The notes beneath the pieces are model-generated. The model made no database searches. It was not told the DNA's origin and was given only the letters and a program-made list of their open reading frames with translations. A stretch of DNA of 64,000 nucleotides from Oscillospiraceae bacterium (GTDB lineage Bacteria; Bacillota; Clostridia; Oscillospirales; Acutalibacteraceae), in contig SVQA01000003.1 in NCBI GenBank assembly GCA_015065545.1, forward strand, positions 62,001 through 126,000. The letters are read 5' to 3'. A program made the translations under genes and the position numbers. Positions 1 through 8,708 of this stretch are shown piece after piece (the first letter of the stretch is position 1; each line of letters begins with the position of its first letter).

Positions 1-267
1 AAGAGCAGGCTCAAAGAGTTCACCCCAGTTCTTTTCAACACAAACTATGGTGAAAGAAACAATAGCGGCAATAATCAGGATAAGTATCATAATATCCTTG
101 AACTGATCGCAGAACCTTTGGAAATTAGTTTTCTTTTTCTTTTCCTTCAGTTTGTTTTTACCATATTGTTCCTTTGCTTTTGCAAGCTGTAAAGCGTTAA
201 GACCTTTTTGTGCATCAACAGAATACTTCTTTAAAACTTCTTCTTTTGATATATTGTGTGAAGCCAA
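1..267 (-). CDS. Cation-transporting P-type ATPase, N-terminal fragment (runs off window)
   Basis: Only the first 89 codons lie in the window. They read as the cytoplasmic N-terminal domain of a Ca2+-type (PMR1/SERCA-like) P-type ATPase: a short helical segment with the order KYSVDAQKGL then YGKNKLKEKKKK, followed by FCDQFKDIMILILIIAAIVSF, which is the start of membrane helix M1. In this family ATP hydrolysis drives cation export. The start is TTG at 267, chosen because a strong GGGAGGT ribosome site lies about 6 bases upstream and no other start codon is better placed. The catalytic DKTGT loop is outside the window, so the substrate cannot be judged. Confidence 0.85.
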   Translation of the reverse strand, partial: MASHNISKEEVLKKYSVDAQKGLNALQLAKAKEQYGKNKLKEKKKKTNFQRFCDQFKDIMILILIIAAIVSFTIVCVEKNWGELFEPAL

Positions 268-475
268 AAATATCTACCTCCCGGTTACACTGTTATGTAA
301 AAATTTACACTTCTATTATTATAGCAAAATTTATTTCAATTACAACACAACGATTAAAATATACATTTACAAGTGTGTTAAAGTTTTGTAAATTTAATTG
401 CTTTTATAAAAATATAGTGACCTGCACGGAAGTTTGTGATATAATATTCACCGATATTCACTTAAGGAGATATAT

Positions 476-1180
476 ATGCAGATTAAGGCGGTTTTATTTG
501 ATTTGGACGGTTCACTTCTTCCTATGGATCAGGATGAATTTATAAAGGCTTACTTTACACATCTCTCAATGCGAATGGCGAAGTTCGGATACGACCCGAA
601 GGAGCTTGTTTCAACTATTTGGGCAGGAACAAAAAATATGATGAAAAATAACGGTACTTGTTCCAACGAGGATGTTTTTTGGAAGGCTTTTTCAGAAACT
701 TACGGCGAAAAATATCTTAAGGACAGAACCTTGTTTGACGATTATTATCATAACGAGTTTTTAAAAGTAAAGGATGTATGCGGATATAACGCAAAGGCAA
801 AAGAAGCGGTTGAAAGGATAAAGCAGGCAGGCTACAGGGTAGTGCTTGCAACTCAGCCCATTTTCCCGAGCATTGCAACAAAACACCGTACCAATTGGGC
901 AGGATTGGACGTTTCTGATTTCGAATTTTTCACAGCATTTGAGAATATCGGCTACTGCAAGCCCAATCTCAAATATTACGAAGAAATCTGCAATCGTCTC
1001 GGAGTTTCTCCCTCGGAGTGTCTTATGGTCGGCAACGATACCGGCGACGATATGGTGGCAGAAAAACTGGGTATGCAGGTATTTTTGCTTACCGATTGTC
1101 TAATTAATCAAAGTGGCGAGGATATAGAGAAATACCGCCATGGTAGCTTTGCTGAACTTCTTGAATTCCTTAATATATAA
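476..1180 (+). CDS. HAD-superfamily hydrolase
   Basis: A 234-residue haloacid dehalogenase-fold protein, probably a small-molecule phosphatase. Motif I is LFDLDGS with the nucleophile Asp9 and the acid Asp11. Motif II is around VLATQ, motif III is the Lys in CKPNLKYYE, and motif IV is GNDTGDD. A helical cap sits between motifs I and II, as in subfamily I enzymes. AAGGAG at 464-469 sets the ATG. A TATAAT box at 440-445 is a likely -10 element. The gene stands alone and ends in a strong hairpin shared with the convergent channel gene. Substrate unknown. Confidence 0.85.
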   Translation: MQIKAVLFDLDGSLLPMDQDEFIKAYFTHLSMRMAKFGYDPKELVSTIWAGTKNMMKNNGTCSNEDVFWKAFSETYGEKYLKDRTLFDDYYHNEFLKVKDVCGYNAKAKEAVERIKQAGYRVVLATQPIFPSIATKHRTNWAGLDVSDFEFFTAFENIGYCKPNLKYYEEICNRLGVSPSECLMVGNDTGDDMVAEKLGMQVFLLTDCLINQSGEDIEKYRHGSFAELLEFLNI

Positions 1181-1184
1181 AGAA

Positions 1185-1216
1185 ACACCGTCAGTTTTTT
1201 GCTGACGGTGTAGTTT
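1185..1216. terminator. Bidirectional terminator between convergent genes
   Basis: Ten-base-pair stem ACACCGTCAG / CTGACGGTGT with a short T-rich loop. It lies between the stop codons of the HAD gene (plus) and the channel gene (minus) and can serve both. Confidence 0.85.
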
Positions 1217-1218
1217 TA

Positions 1219-2475
1219 TTATTCAGAAGTTTCCAGTGTTTCATCATTGAGTTTTGAGAAAATGAAATTCTGTTTTGAGTAAAGACTTGCTTTGCCAGAG
1301 AGGATAAAGCTTATTGAGGAGCTTATTGCAAAGAAGAGGATTCCCTCACCTGTAAAAAGTTCCACACAAAGCACCAGCGTGCCAAGAGGGCAGTTTGTAA
1401 CTCCGCAGAAAAGAGCTGCAATTTCCACAGCGGCACCAAAGCCGGGATTAAGTCCGAGAAGATGTGCAAGGCTTCCGCCCAGTGTTGCACCTATAAACAT
1501 TGTGGGAACGATCTCTCCGCCTTTGTAGCCCGCCGCAACAGTTATGGCTGTAAATAGAATTTTAAGCAGGAAGGCTTCATATTTGACTTCGCCTTTTTCG
1601 AAGATATTGTTTATAATGTTTATTCCGCCGCCGTTATAGTCAGTTGTTCTGAGGATTATAGGAAGCAATACAAGAAGTGAACCTCCTGCAAGGATTCGCA
1701 GAAATTCGTTCTTAAGATATTTTTTTGCAAGGTGTTCCGAAAGATGTAAAGCTTTGCAGAAAAGCATACTGACCAAAGCTCCGGCAACACCTATGAGAGC
1801 AACCTTCCATAATGTGTTAAGATTTAACTGGGGGATAGAAGTGATTGTGAATCGTTCGGCATGAGCACCCAATGAGTGAGCAACAAGGTAAGCAGATACA
1901 CTTGAAATCAGGCATGGAAAAATCGCCGCAGAGCAAATATATCCGACACTGATAACCTCAATGGCAAATACGGCGGCACCCAGAGGTGTGCCGAAAAGTG
2001 CTGAAAATAAAGCTGCCATTCCGCACATTGTAAGGATATGCTTTGATTTTTCGTCAAGTTTAAGTGTTTTGCAGAAAAGGGAAGAGATGCTTCCGCCAAG
2101 CTGGAGTGCGGCACCCTCTCTGCCTGCTGATGCACCAAAGGTATGGCTGAGTACTGTTCCTGCAAATACTGCAGGGCCGAGGAGTATAGGAACTTTATTC
2201 TTGCTTCTTGCACTTTCAAGAACTCTGTTTGTACCAATATCACTTACCCTTAAGAGCTTGTATATGAGTACAGAGAGCATACCAGCAACAGGCAAAAGAT
2301 AAAGAAGCCAGCCGTGTTCTTGACGCATACCTGTACCAAATTCGATTGCTTCTGCAAAAGCGTATCCGATAACACCGCACAGAGAACCAAGCACTGAACC
2401 GAGAATCAGCCAACAGATAAATGCAAAAAGATAACTTTTGATTTTTTGAAGTAAATCTTTTGTTTTCTCTTTCAT
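1219..2475 (-). CDS. CLC-family channel/antiporter resembling the fluoride (CLC-F) clade
   Basis: A polytopic membrane protein of about 418 residues with the CLC fold. The gating Glu is in GREGAALQLG (Glu120). The usual chloride motif GSGIP is replaced by IGTNRVLES, and the helix-N motif reads GYKGGEIVPTMFIGATLGG rather than GGIFAPSL. This combination (GxN, GREG[TA], KGGE..P..FIGATLG) is what I recall for CLC-F fluoride/proton antiporters, so fluoride export is a plausible role, although no fluoride riboswitch is visible upstream. The start is placed at ATG 2475 (MKEKTK). A 21-residue extension to a TTG at 2538 is polar and poorly supported. It is divergent from the thioesterase gene. Confidence 0.8.
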   Translation of the reverse strand: MKEKTKDLLQKIKSYLFAFICWLILGSVLGSLCGVIGYAFAEAIEFGTGMRQEHGWLLYLLPVAGMLSVLIYKLLRVSDIGTNRVLESARSKNKVPILLGPAVFAGTVLSHTFGASAGREGAALQLGGSISSLFCKTLKLDEKSKHILTMCGMAALFSALFGTPLGAAVFAIEVISVGYICSAAIFPCLISSVSAYLVAHSLGAHAERFTITSIPQLNLNTLWKVALIGVAGALVSMLFCKALHLSEHLAKKYLKNEFLRILAGGSLLVLLPIILRTTDYNGGGINIINNIFEKGEVKYEAFLLKILFTAITVAAGYKGGEIVPTMFIGATLGGSLAHLLGLNPGFGAAVEIAALFCGVTNCPLGTLVLCVELFTGEGILFFAISSSISFILSGKASLYSKQNFIFSKLNDETLETSE

Positions 2476-2630
2476 AGAATTACACTTCTTTTTATTGTTC
2501 TTTCGACAGATTATAACACAATTTTCTGAATTGAGCAATATAATCGTATATATAAATGCTTTTTCTTGAAAATTTTGATGTTTTATGATAATATATATGT
2601 GTATTTGTATTTTATAAGGATGTGACCTTT

Positions 2631-3353
2631 TTGCTTAGTAAGTTAGAAAAGGATTTCATAGTACCCATCAGCAGCTGCGACCATAATGCACAGCTTTCTT
2701 TTGTGGGAATTTTCAATGCTTTTATGGATATAGCTACCGACCATGCCTGTATGCTCGGTATAGGGAACAATTCCCTTGCAAAAGATGGGATATTCTGGGT
2801 TGCAGCTAAAACAAAAATCAAAGTAAAAAGAAGACCTTGTATGCAGGAAGAAACAAAGCTTGCCACCTGGCCCGAAAAACCCGGCAATATTCGTTGCAAC
2901 CGCTATTGTACTATAAGTGACGGGGAAGGGATTATTGTCGAGGGTAAAACCGAATGGACGATTGTTGGTGCCGCAAGCGGCAGACCTCAGAAGACAAAGG
3001 AGATTTATCCTAAAGAGCTTGTGCACCTTGAGGATGTGGTATGCGAAGAGCCTTTTCTCCGCATTAAAACAGATTTTAGTACCTGCGAGGAATTTGCAAC
3101 TCATATAGTTAAATCTTCAGATATTGATATGAGTCACCACATGAATAATGTGGCTTATGTAAGAGCGGTGTTGTCCTCATTTGCTACAGCTGAGCTTGAT
3201 GATCTGAATATTTCTGAGATCGAGATTGCATACAAGGCTCAGTGCTTTGAGGGTGAAAGGCTTTCAATCCGAAGGCTTAAAACCGAAAACAACTTGGAAA
3301 TCGGTGTTCTTAAAGAAGACGGTACCTGTGCTGCAGTTTTGAATTTACGATAA
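2631..3353 (+). CDS. Acyl-ACP thioesterase
   Basis: About 240 residues of the plant FatA/FatB-like bacterial acyl-ACP thioesterase family (double hot-dog fold), which releases free fatty acids from acyl carrier protein. Visible family features are the N-terminal DHNAQLSFVGIFNAFMDIATDHA helix region and the second hot-dog catalytic segment DIDMSHHMNNVAYV, where an Asp/His/Asn set is expected. The start is uncertain: GTG 2622 lies only one base after the AAGGA site, so TTG 2631 (spacing about 10) is preferred. It is followed closely by hpt. Confidence 0.85.
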   Translation: MLSKLEKDFIVPISSCDHNAQLSFVGIFNAFMDIATDHACMLGIGNNSLAKDGIFWVAAKTKIKVKRRPCMQEETKLATWPEKPGNIRCNRYCTISDGEGIIVEGKTEWTIVGAASGRPQKTKEIYPKELVHLEDVVCEEPFLRIKTDFSTCEEFATHIVKSSDIDMSHHMNNVAYVRAVLSSFATAELDDLNISEIEIAYKAQCFEGERLSIRRLKTENNLEIGVLKEDGTCAAVLNLR

Positions 3354-3373
3354 ACTTATAAGGAGTGGGATTT

Positions 3374-3931
3374 ATGTCAGAGATTAAATCAGTTGAGTCT
3401 TGGCGCAATAATATAAAGAGAGTTCTTATTACAGAAGAAGAAATCAAAGAAGCCATAAAAAAAGCAGGTAAGGAAATCAGCGATTCCTATGACGGCAGAC
3501 CGATTCTTCTTGTCAGCATTTTAAAGGGTGCTTTTGTGTTTATGGCAGACCTTTGCCGTGCAATTACAGTACCCTGCGAAATCGGATTTATGTGTGCCAA
3601 AAGCTATTACAGCGGTACGGTATCCAGCGGTATTGTGCAAATTACAATGGATTTAGATCAGGATGTAAGCAATTATCACGTTATTATTGTTGAGGATATT
3701 ATCGACACAGGCAGAACCTTGAATGATGTGGCAGATTTGCTCCGTGCCCGCAATCCTCTTTCTCTGCGTATTGTCACCCTCCTTGACAAGCCCTCAAGAC
3801 GTCTTGTGGATATCAAGGCAGATATTACCCTTTTTACAATCGAAGATTTATTTGTTATCGGTTATGGCCTCGATTGCGGTGAAATGTACAGAAATCTCCC
3901 TTACATCGCAGAATTTGAAGAAAATAAGTAA
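3374..3931 (+). CDS. hpt: Hypoxanthine phosphoribosyltransferase
   Basis: About 185 residues. It transfers the phosphoribosyl group of PRPP to hypoxanthine or guanine in purine salvage. The PRPP-binding loop is VIIVEDIIDTGRTL, and the LVSILKGAFVFMADL segment near the N-terminus is typical of the family. AAGGAG at 3360-3365 points to ATG 3374 (MSEIKS) rather than the upstream GTG. Twenty bases separate it from the thioesterase gene, so the two are probably co-transcribed. A terminator follows. Confidence 0.95.
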   Translation: MSEIKSVESWRNNIKRVLITEEEIKEAIKKAGKEISDSYDGRPILLVSILKGAFVFMADLCRAITVPCEIGFMCAKSYYSGTVSSGIVQITMDLDQDVSNYHVIIVEDIIDTGRTLNDVADLLRARNPLSLRIVTLLDKPSRRLVDIKADITLFTIEDLFVIGYGLDCGEMYRNLPYIAEFEENK

Positions 3932-3940
3932 GCAAAAAAG

Positions 3941-3966
3941 AGTCTGTTATACACAGACTTCTTTTT
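3941..3966 (+). terminator. Intrinsic terminator after hpt
   Basis: Stem AGTCTGT / ACAGACT with loop TATAC, followed by TCTTTTTAT. Confidence 0.75.
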
Positions 3967-4006
3967 ATATTGTTATGATATGTTATTAAGGTTTGAGGTG
4001 TTAAAT

Positions 4007-4843
4007 GTGATTAAAAAAGCTTATCTTGAGATAACTAACGTTTGCAATCTTTCCTGCACATTTTGTCATCTTACAAAGCGTGAACCGAGATTTATTAAGG
4101 TTGATGAATTTAAAACAGCTGCAGGTAATCTGCGTTCTGTTACAGAGTATCTGTATTTTCATCTTATGGGAGAGCCTTTGCTGCATCCTGATTTAGATGA
4201 GTTCTTTAATATTTCACAGGACTTGGGCTTTAAAGTAAATATCACCACAAACGGTACACTGCTCAAAGAAAAAGAGAGCGTACTACTTAATGCAAAAGCG
4301 TTGCGAAAAGTAAGCATTTCACTCCATTGCTTTGAGGTCAACACTATCGGTATGAGCCTTTCACAGTATCTTGAGATTTGCTTTGACTTTTGCAAAAAAG
4401 CGGCAGACAAAGGTATAATTGCTGTAATGCGGCTTTGGAACAAAGGTGGTGCAGACTGTATGAACGAGGAAATACTTAAACGTATGCATGAACGTTTTGA
4501 CGGAGAATGGCAGGAGCTTCACTCGGGATATAAACTTCGGGAATACGTGTTTTTAGAGTGGGGAGAGTTTTTTGAATGGCCCGACAAAGAGGCACAGGAT
4601 TTCGGCTCAAATCATTCCTGCTACGGACTTCGGGATCAGGTGGGTGTACTTGTTGACGGTACGGTTGTTCCTTGTTGTCTTGACAGCGAAGGTACGATAA
4701 ATCTCGGCAATATTTATAAAGAAAATATTGAGGATATTCTGGCATCAGAGATGGCGGTTGCCCTCAAAAAATCCTTTCAGCAAAGATGTATTAAAGAGGA
4801 ATTATGCCGCAGATGCGGATATGCTGCAAAATTCAGAGTGTGA
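4007..4843 (+). CDS. Radical SAM protein with SPASM-like C-terminus
   Basis: About 278 residues. The radical SAM cluster motif is CNLSCTFC (CX3CX2C) at the N-terminus, followed by HLMGEPLLHPDL, the usual GxE-like SAM-contact region. The C-terminal part has further cysteines (VVPCCLDSEG, then CIKEELCRRCG) typical of SPASM/twitch domains that bind auxiliary Fe-S clusters, so modification of a peptide or protein is likely, but no substrate is encoded nearby. The GTG start at 4007 is preferred over ATG 3980 because GAGGTG lies 6 bases upstream and because the protein then starts MIKKAYLEITNVC, as in relatives. Fourteen bases separate it from the next gene. Confidence 0.85.
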   Translation: MIKKAYLEITNVCNLSCTFCHLTKREPRFIKVDEFKTAAGNLRSVTEYLYFHLMGEPLLHPDLDEFFNISQDLGFKVNITTNGTLLKEKESVLLNAKALRKVSISLHCFEVNTIGMSLSQYLEICFDFCKKAADKGIIAVMRLWNKGGADCMNEEILKRMHERFDGEWQELHSGYKLREYVFLEWGEFFEWPDKEAQDFGSNHSCYGLRDQVGVLVDGTVVPCCLDSEGTINLGNIYKENIEDILASEMAVALKKSFQQRCIKEELCRRCGYAAKFRV

Positions 4844-4857
4844 AAGGGGAGATAAGC

Positions 4858-5907
4858 ATGACTAAAAAGTATAATCTATGTTACGATGTACTTACTATTC
4901 TGGCTTGTCTTATGGTTGTGTTTTTTCACTGTAATTCGGTAATATATAATTATTCGGATACAATAAGCTGGAAAATAAGTGTTATAGAGCGTTGCGTAGT
5001 TTACAGTGCAATTCCGATTTTCTTTATGCTTACGGGCGCAAAGCTTATGAATTATAGGCAAAGATATACCACAAAGGAATATGCAAAGAAGCGGCTTTTA
5101 AGAGTGGGAGTGCCTTATCTTTTTTGGAATCTGTTTTATGTGGTTTATGGTATTGTGATGCCAAATGGAACAAAGTTTAGTGGTATTACGGATTTTATAT
5201 CTAAATTCCTTAATTCCGAGTTTCAAGGCAGATATTGGTTTTTCTGGCCGTTGTTTATGGTGTATCTGGTAATTCCTGTAATTTCACTTGTATTGCAAGC
5301 AGAGAATCATAGAAAATACCTTTGGTATCTGGTGTATCTTACCTTTGGGTTGTGTTGGGTAGCAAATCCCGTAATGAAGATTTTAGGTATAAAGCCTAAC
5401 AGTTATATGATTGTTCCTGTATGTGCAGGCTTTATGATGTATGTGGTGTTTGGATATCTTGTCAGCACGGAGGTGTGGAGCAGAAAAAAGAGATTTGTTC
5501 TTTATATTCTTGCTTTTGTAAGTGGAATGTTTGCAGTTGTTTATACAATTCATCGGTCCGGAAGTGCTGGTAACGATATGCTTGGCATACTCTCTTATGA
5601 ATATTTCCCCTCAGGACTTACAGGTGCCGCTATATTCGTATTTTTGAAGCACTTGTTTGAAAATTCAAAAAAGCTATCCTCACTAAAGGAGGATAGCAAA
5701 GCAGTAAAGCTTATCAGAAATGTATCAGGTGCCTGTATGGGAGTATGGCTTACTCATTCTTTAGGAATACTTTTTGTTGAGTATTTCTTTAATATGGGAA
5801 TTAATTCCTATGTGTTCCGCTTTACATACCCACCTGTTGTATTCCTGATTTGTGTGGTGGCTGTACTGGTTTTGAAGAAAATCCCGGTTTTAAAGTATAT
5901 AGTATAA
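4858..5907 (+). CDS. Membrane acyltransferase, acyltransferase-3 family
   Basis: About 349 residues with roughly ten membrane helices. The early motif LACLMVVFFHCNSVIY carries the His expected in the active site of the OafA/WecH family, which O-acylates sugars or other surface molecules. The start at ATG 4858 follows AGGGGAG, and an in-frame ATG at 4804 inside the previous gene is rejected. Probably co-transcribed with the radical SAM gene, and followed by a strong terminator. The acceptor is unknown. Confidence 0.85.
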   Translation: MTKKYNLCYDVLTILACLMVVFFHCNSVIYNYSDTISWKISVIERCVVYSAIPIFFMLTGAKLMNYRQRYTTKEYAKKRLLRVGVPYLFWNLFYVVYGIVMPNGTKFSGITDFISKFLNSEFQGRYWFFWPLFMVYLVIPVISLVLQAENHRKYLWYLVYLTFGLCWVANPVMKILGIKPNSYMIVPVCAGFMMYVVFGYLVSTEVWSRKKRFVLYILAFVSGMFAVVYTIHRSGSAGNDMLGILSYEYFPSGLTGAAIFVFLKHLFENSKKLSSLKEDSKAVKLIRNVSGACMGVWLTHSLGILFVEYFFNMGINSYVFRFTYPPVVFLICVVAVLVLKKIPVLKYIV

Positions 5908-5929
5908 AGTTGATATGTAAACAAAAACA

Positions 5930-5960
5930 CAGTCTGTGCACAGCACAGATTGTTTTTTTT
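5930..5960 (+). terminator. Intrinsic terminator
   Basis: Ten-base-pair stem CAGTCTGTGC / GCACAGATTG with loop ACA, followed by eight T residues. Confidence 0.9.
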
Positions 5961-6024
5961 GTAGGTTGTTTTATGAAGCAAAAAGACAAATACTTGAGTT
6001 TTACTTCTTTTGTCGACAAAATAC

Positions 6025-6053
6025 TTGTGATTTGAAGAGGTATGTGATATAAT
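6025..6053 (+). promoter_or_regulatory. Predicted sigma-A promoter for the fakB-fakA operon
   Basis: TTGTGA, a 17-base spacer, then TATAAT, about 75 bases before the fakB start codon. Confidence 0.6.
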
Positions 6054-6126
6054 TTATTAAATATGTGTGAACAAGGTAATACGTAAATTATCTGGTTGTA
6101 CACAATGAATTCAAAGGGGTGGGAAA

Positions 6127-7059
6127 ATGAAAGAGTATGTGATTTTAGCTGATGTAACCTGTGACTTATCACAGGAAATCAGAGATTACTTTGGCATAGA
6201 AACTTATATCCCGGGTCACATTCATTTCAGCGACGGCAGAGATTTTCCAACTACTCTCGATTGGTCAAATATCAGCCGAGAGGAATTTTATAAAGCATTA
6301 TCAGATAAGAAAATGGAGGTAAGTACTGCACCTCCCAGTCCAGAAGAGTATTTTGAAGCTTTCGAAAAATACGCCCAAAAGGGAATAAGTGTTCTGAGTA
6401 TGTCTATCTCTTCTAAAATAAGCTCCACATATAATGTAGCTTCTATGGCGGCAGAGCGTGTTAAAGAAAAATACCCAGATTTTAACATCTATTGTTTTGA
6501 TTCCTTCAGAATGTCAGGCAATTTTGGCTTGCTTGTTATGTATGCTCATACGCTTAAAGCACAGGGCAAAAGCTTTGAAGAAGTTATAGATTGGCTTGAA
6601 AATAATAAGCAGAAGGTACATCAGATGGGTCCCATCGATGACCTTATCTTTGTTGCAAGACGAGGCAGACTCACTATGGGCAAGGCTATTATGGGAAGCT
6701 TTGCAGGCGTTAAGCCCATGGGAGATTGCTCTGATGAGGGATATGTTTCCGTACTCTCTAAGGTTAAGGGAATAAACAAAGCCCTTGATTTAACAGTTAA
6801 ATATATTGAGCGTATGGCGGTTAATGTAAAAGACCAGTATATTCTGGTTTCTCACAGCAATCGTGCTGAGTATGCAGAAAAGCTTAGACAAATGATTGAG
6901 GACAGGTTATCTCCAAAAAAAGTATTTCTCAGCGATGTTTTCTCAGGATGCGGTACCAATATCGGACCCGGTATGATTGGTGCTTACTTCTTGGGCGAAA
7001 AAATCTCAGAAGGTCTGAGTGTAGAAAAAGAAGTTATGAACGAGCTTATGAACAGGTGA
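6127..7059 (+). CDS. fakB: DegV-family fatty-acid-binding protein (FakB-like)
   Basis: 310 residues of the DegV family, whose characterised members (FakB) bind one fatty acid and present it to the kinase FakA. Typical features are the N-terminal ILADVTCDLSQEI strand, STAPPSPEEY (the phosphate/carboxylate-binding loop region), SMSISSKISSTYN, and the conserved VARRGRLTMGKA segment. The C-terminal GPGMIGAYFLG is also standard. It lies 7 bases before a full-length FakA, which supports the fatty acid role. The ATG follows AAGGGGTGGG. Length is a little above the usual 280-290. Confidence 0.9.
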   Translation: MKEYVILADVTCDLSQEIRDYFGIETYIPGHIHFSDGRDFPTTLDWSNISREEFYKALSDKKMEVSTAPPSPEEYFEAFEKYAQKGISVLSMSISSKISSTYNVASMAAERVKEKYPDFNIYCFDSFRMSGNFGLLVMYAHTLKAQGKSFEEVIDWLENNKQKVHQMGPIDDLIFVARRGRLTMGKAIMGSFAGVKPMGDCSDEGYVSVLSKVKGINKALDLTVKYIERMAVNVKDQYILVSHSNRAEYAEKLRQMIEDRLSPKKVFLSDVFSGCGTNIGPGMIGAYFLGEKISEGLSVEKEVMNELMNR

Positions 7060-7066
7060 TTGATTT

Positions 7067-8689
7067 ATGAAGATGATTGATGGCCTGTGTTTCAGAAATA
7101 TGGTTGACTATGCTGTTCGTAACCTTAATATGCATGTTAAACTGGTAAATCAGCTCAACGTGTTTCCTGTACCTGACGGTGATACAGGCACCAATATGGT
7201 AACAACAATACATAAGGGTTTGTCGTCAGTTGACGAAACAATTGTTGACTTGCCTTCTGTATCCAAAAAATTTGCCCGTTCCGTAGTATTTGAGGCACGA
7301 GGAAATTCGGGTGTTATTGTATCTCAGTTTTTAAAGGGTATATCAGAGAAATTTTACGATGCAGATGCGGCAGATTCCGAGCTGTTTGTAAAGGCCTTGG
7401 AAAAGGGCGTTTTGTATGCATACTCGTCTGTTGCTGCTCCTGTTGAGGGAACTATGCTTACTGTTATGAAGGATGCAACAAATGCCGTAAAGCAGGAGTA
7501 TAACCAACAGCAAAGTATTAGCGATGTTATAAATGGGTTTGTGATTCACGCAAAAAAATCCTTAGAAAACACTCCCGAGCTTCTGCCTGTGCTGAAGGAT
7601 TCAGGTGTTGTAGACAGCGGCGGAGCAGGAATTGTTTATCTTTTTGAGGGTATGAAAAAATATCTTGACGGAGAGCCTTTGGACACTTTCGAGGATAATT
7701 TAGCAGTACCTTCGGTTGATTATGATTCCTTTAGTACAGACAGTAAGTTTGAGTTTGGTTATTGTACCGAGCTTCTTGTACAGCTTTTAAACGTCAAAGA
7801 GGCTTTCGATTACGATACCTTTAAAAGCGAACTCTCTTCTTTCGGTAACTCCTTGGTTATCTCACAGGAAAAGGATAAGGTGAGAGTGCACATCCACACT
7901 CACTTTCCCGAAAAGGTTTTTGCACTTTGCCATAAATACGGCGAGTTCCTTTCGTCTAAAATTGAGAATATGACAGTACAGCATACCGAACTTACAAAGC
8001 GTATTATATGTTCAGAGTCAAAGAATAACGGCGTTTTTTCTATTGTAGCGGTAGCCTTCGACCCGGAGATTCAGAAGTTGTTTCTTAATATGGGTGCAGA
8101 TGTGGTTATCTGTTGTCATGAGAGTGTTTCCACAAAGGATTATCTTGATGCTTTTGATAAAACCGAAACAGAGAACATCTTTGTTTTTCCGAACAGCTCA
8201 GATGCTATTCTTTCAGCTATGCAAGCAAAGAAGCTTTATCAGAAAGCAAAGGTGTATGTGCTTAACAGCCGTACAGTAGCGGAATGTTATTCTGCACTTC
8301 CTGCAATAGATTTCGAAGAAACCAATATTGAAAAGGTGTCAGATGATATTACGGAGATAATAAATAACCTTTATGTTGTTTCAATTGCCAGAAGGAAAAA
8401 CTCCATCAGATACGGCAATCAGGATATATATCAGAACGAGTATTACTCATTCTCGGGCAAGGAGCTTATTGTTATTAACGAGAGCCTTACTCAGACAGCG
8501 GTTAAAACAATCAAGAAAATCGTGAAGAGTAAAGAGAAAGAGATAGTTACCGTTTTTTATCGTTCCTCTGTTTCTGAGGAAAAGGTAAATGCCATTGTAG
8601 AGCTTGCAGAGAAGCAGGGCGTATGTGCTGAATTTTTTATAGTGTATACAGAAAACCTGCCTTGCGAACTTACAATATCCTTTGAATAA
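7067..8689 (+). CDS. fakA: Fatty acid kinase catalytic subunit (FakA-like, DAK2 domain)
   Basis: 540 residues, matching the usual FakA length. The N-terminal DAK2 nucleotide-binding domain carries VPDGDTGTNM (metal/ATP site) and VFEARGNSGVIVSQFLKG. The middle domain has DSGVVDSGGAGIVYLFEG and VHIHTHFPEKV, where the His is expected to bind metal. The C-terminal part is the DegV-like FakA domain. The protein phosphorylates FakB-bound fatty acids to acyl-phosphate for phospholipid synthesis. It is tightly coupled to the preceding gene and 19 bases before the transporter. Confidence 0.9.
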   Translation: MKMIDGLCFRNMVDYAVRNLNMHVKLVNQLNVFPVPDGDTGTNMVTTIHKGLSSVDETIVDLPSVSKKFARSVVFEARGNSGVIVSQFLKGISEKFYDADAADSELFVKALEKGVLYAYSSVAAPVEGTMLTVMKDATNAVKQEYNQQQSISDVINGFVIHAKKSLENTPELLPVLKDSGVVDSGGAGIVYLFEGMKKYLDGEPLDTFEDNLAVPSVDYDSFSTDSKFEFGYCTELLVQLLNVKEAFDYDTFKSELSSFGNSLVISQEKDKVRVHIHTHFPEKVFALCHKYGEFLSSKIENMTVQHTELTKRIICSESKNNGVFSIVAVAFDPEIQKLFLNMGADVVICCHESVSTKDYLDAFDKTETENIFVFPNSSDAILSAMQAKKLYQKAKVYVLNSRTVAECYSALPAIDFEETNIEKVSDDITEIINNLYVVSIARRKNSIRYGNQDIYQNEYYSFSGKELIVINESLTQTAVKTIKKIVKSKEKEIVTVFYRSSVSEEKVNAIVELAEKQGVCAEFFIVYTENLPCELTISFE

Positions 8690-8708
8690 AGAGTAAAGGA
8701 AAGAGAAA

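Noticed and set aside
2476-2630. Fluoride riboswitch between the CLC and thioesterase genes
   Set aside because: Neither strand shows the conserved crcB-motif stem or pseudoknot sequences I know; the stretch is AT-rich.
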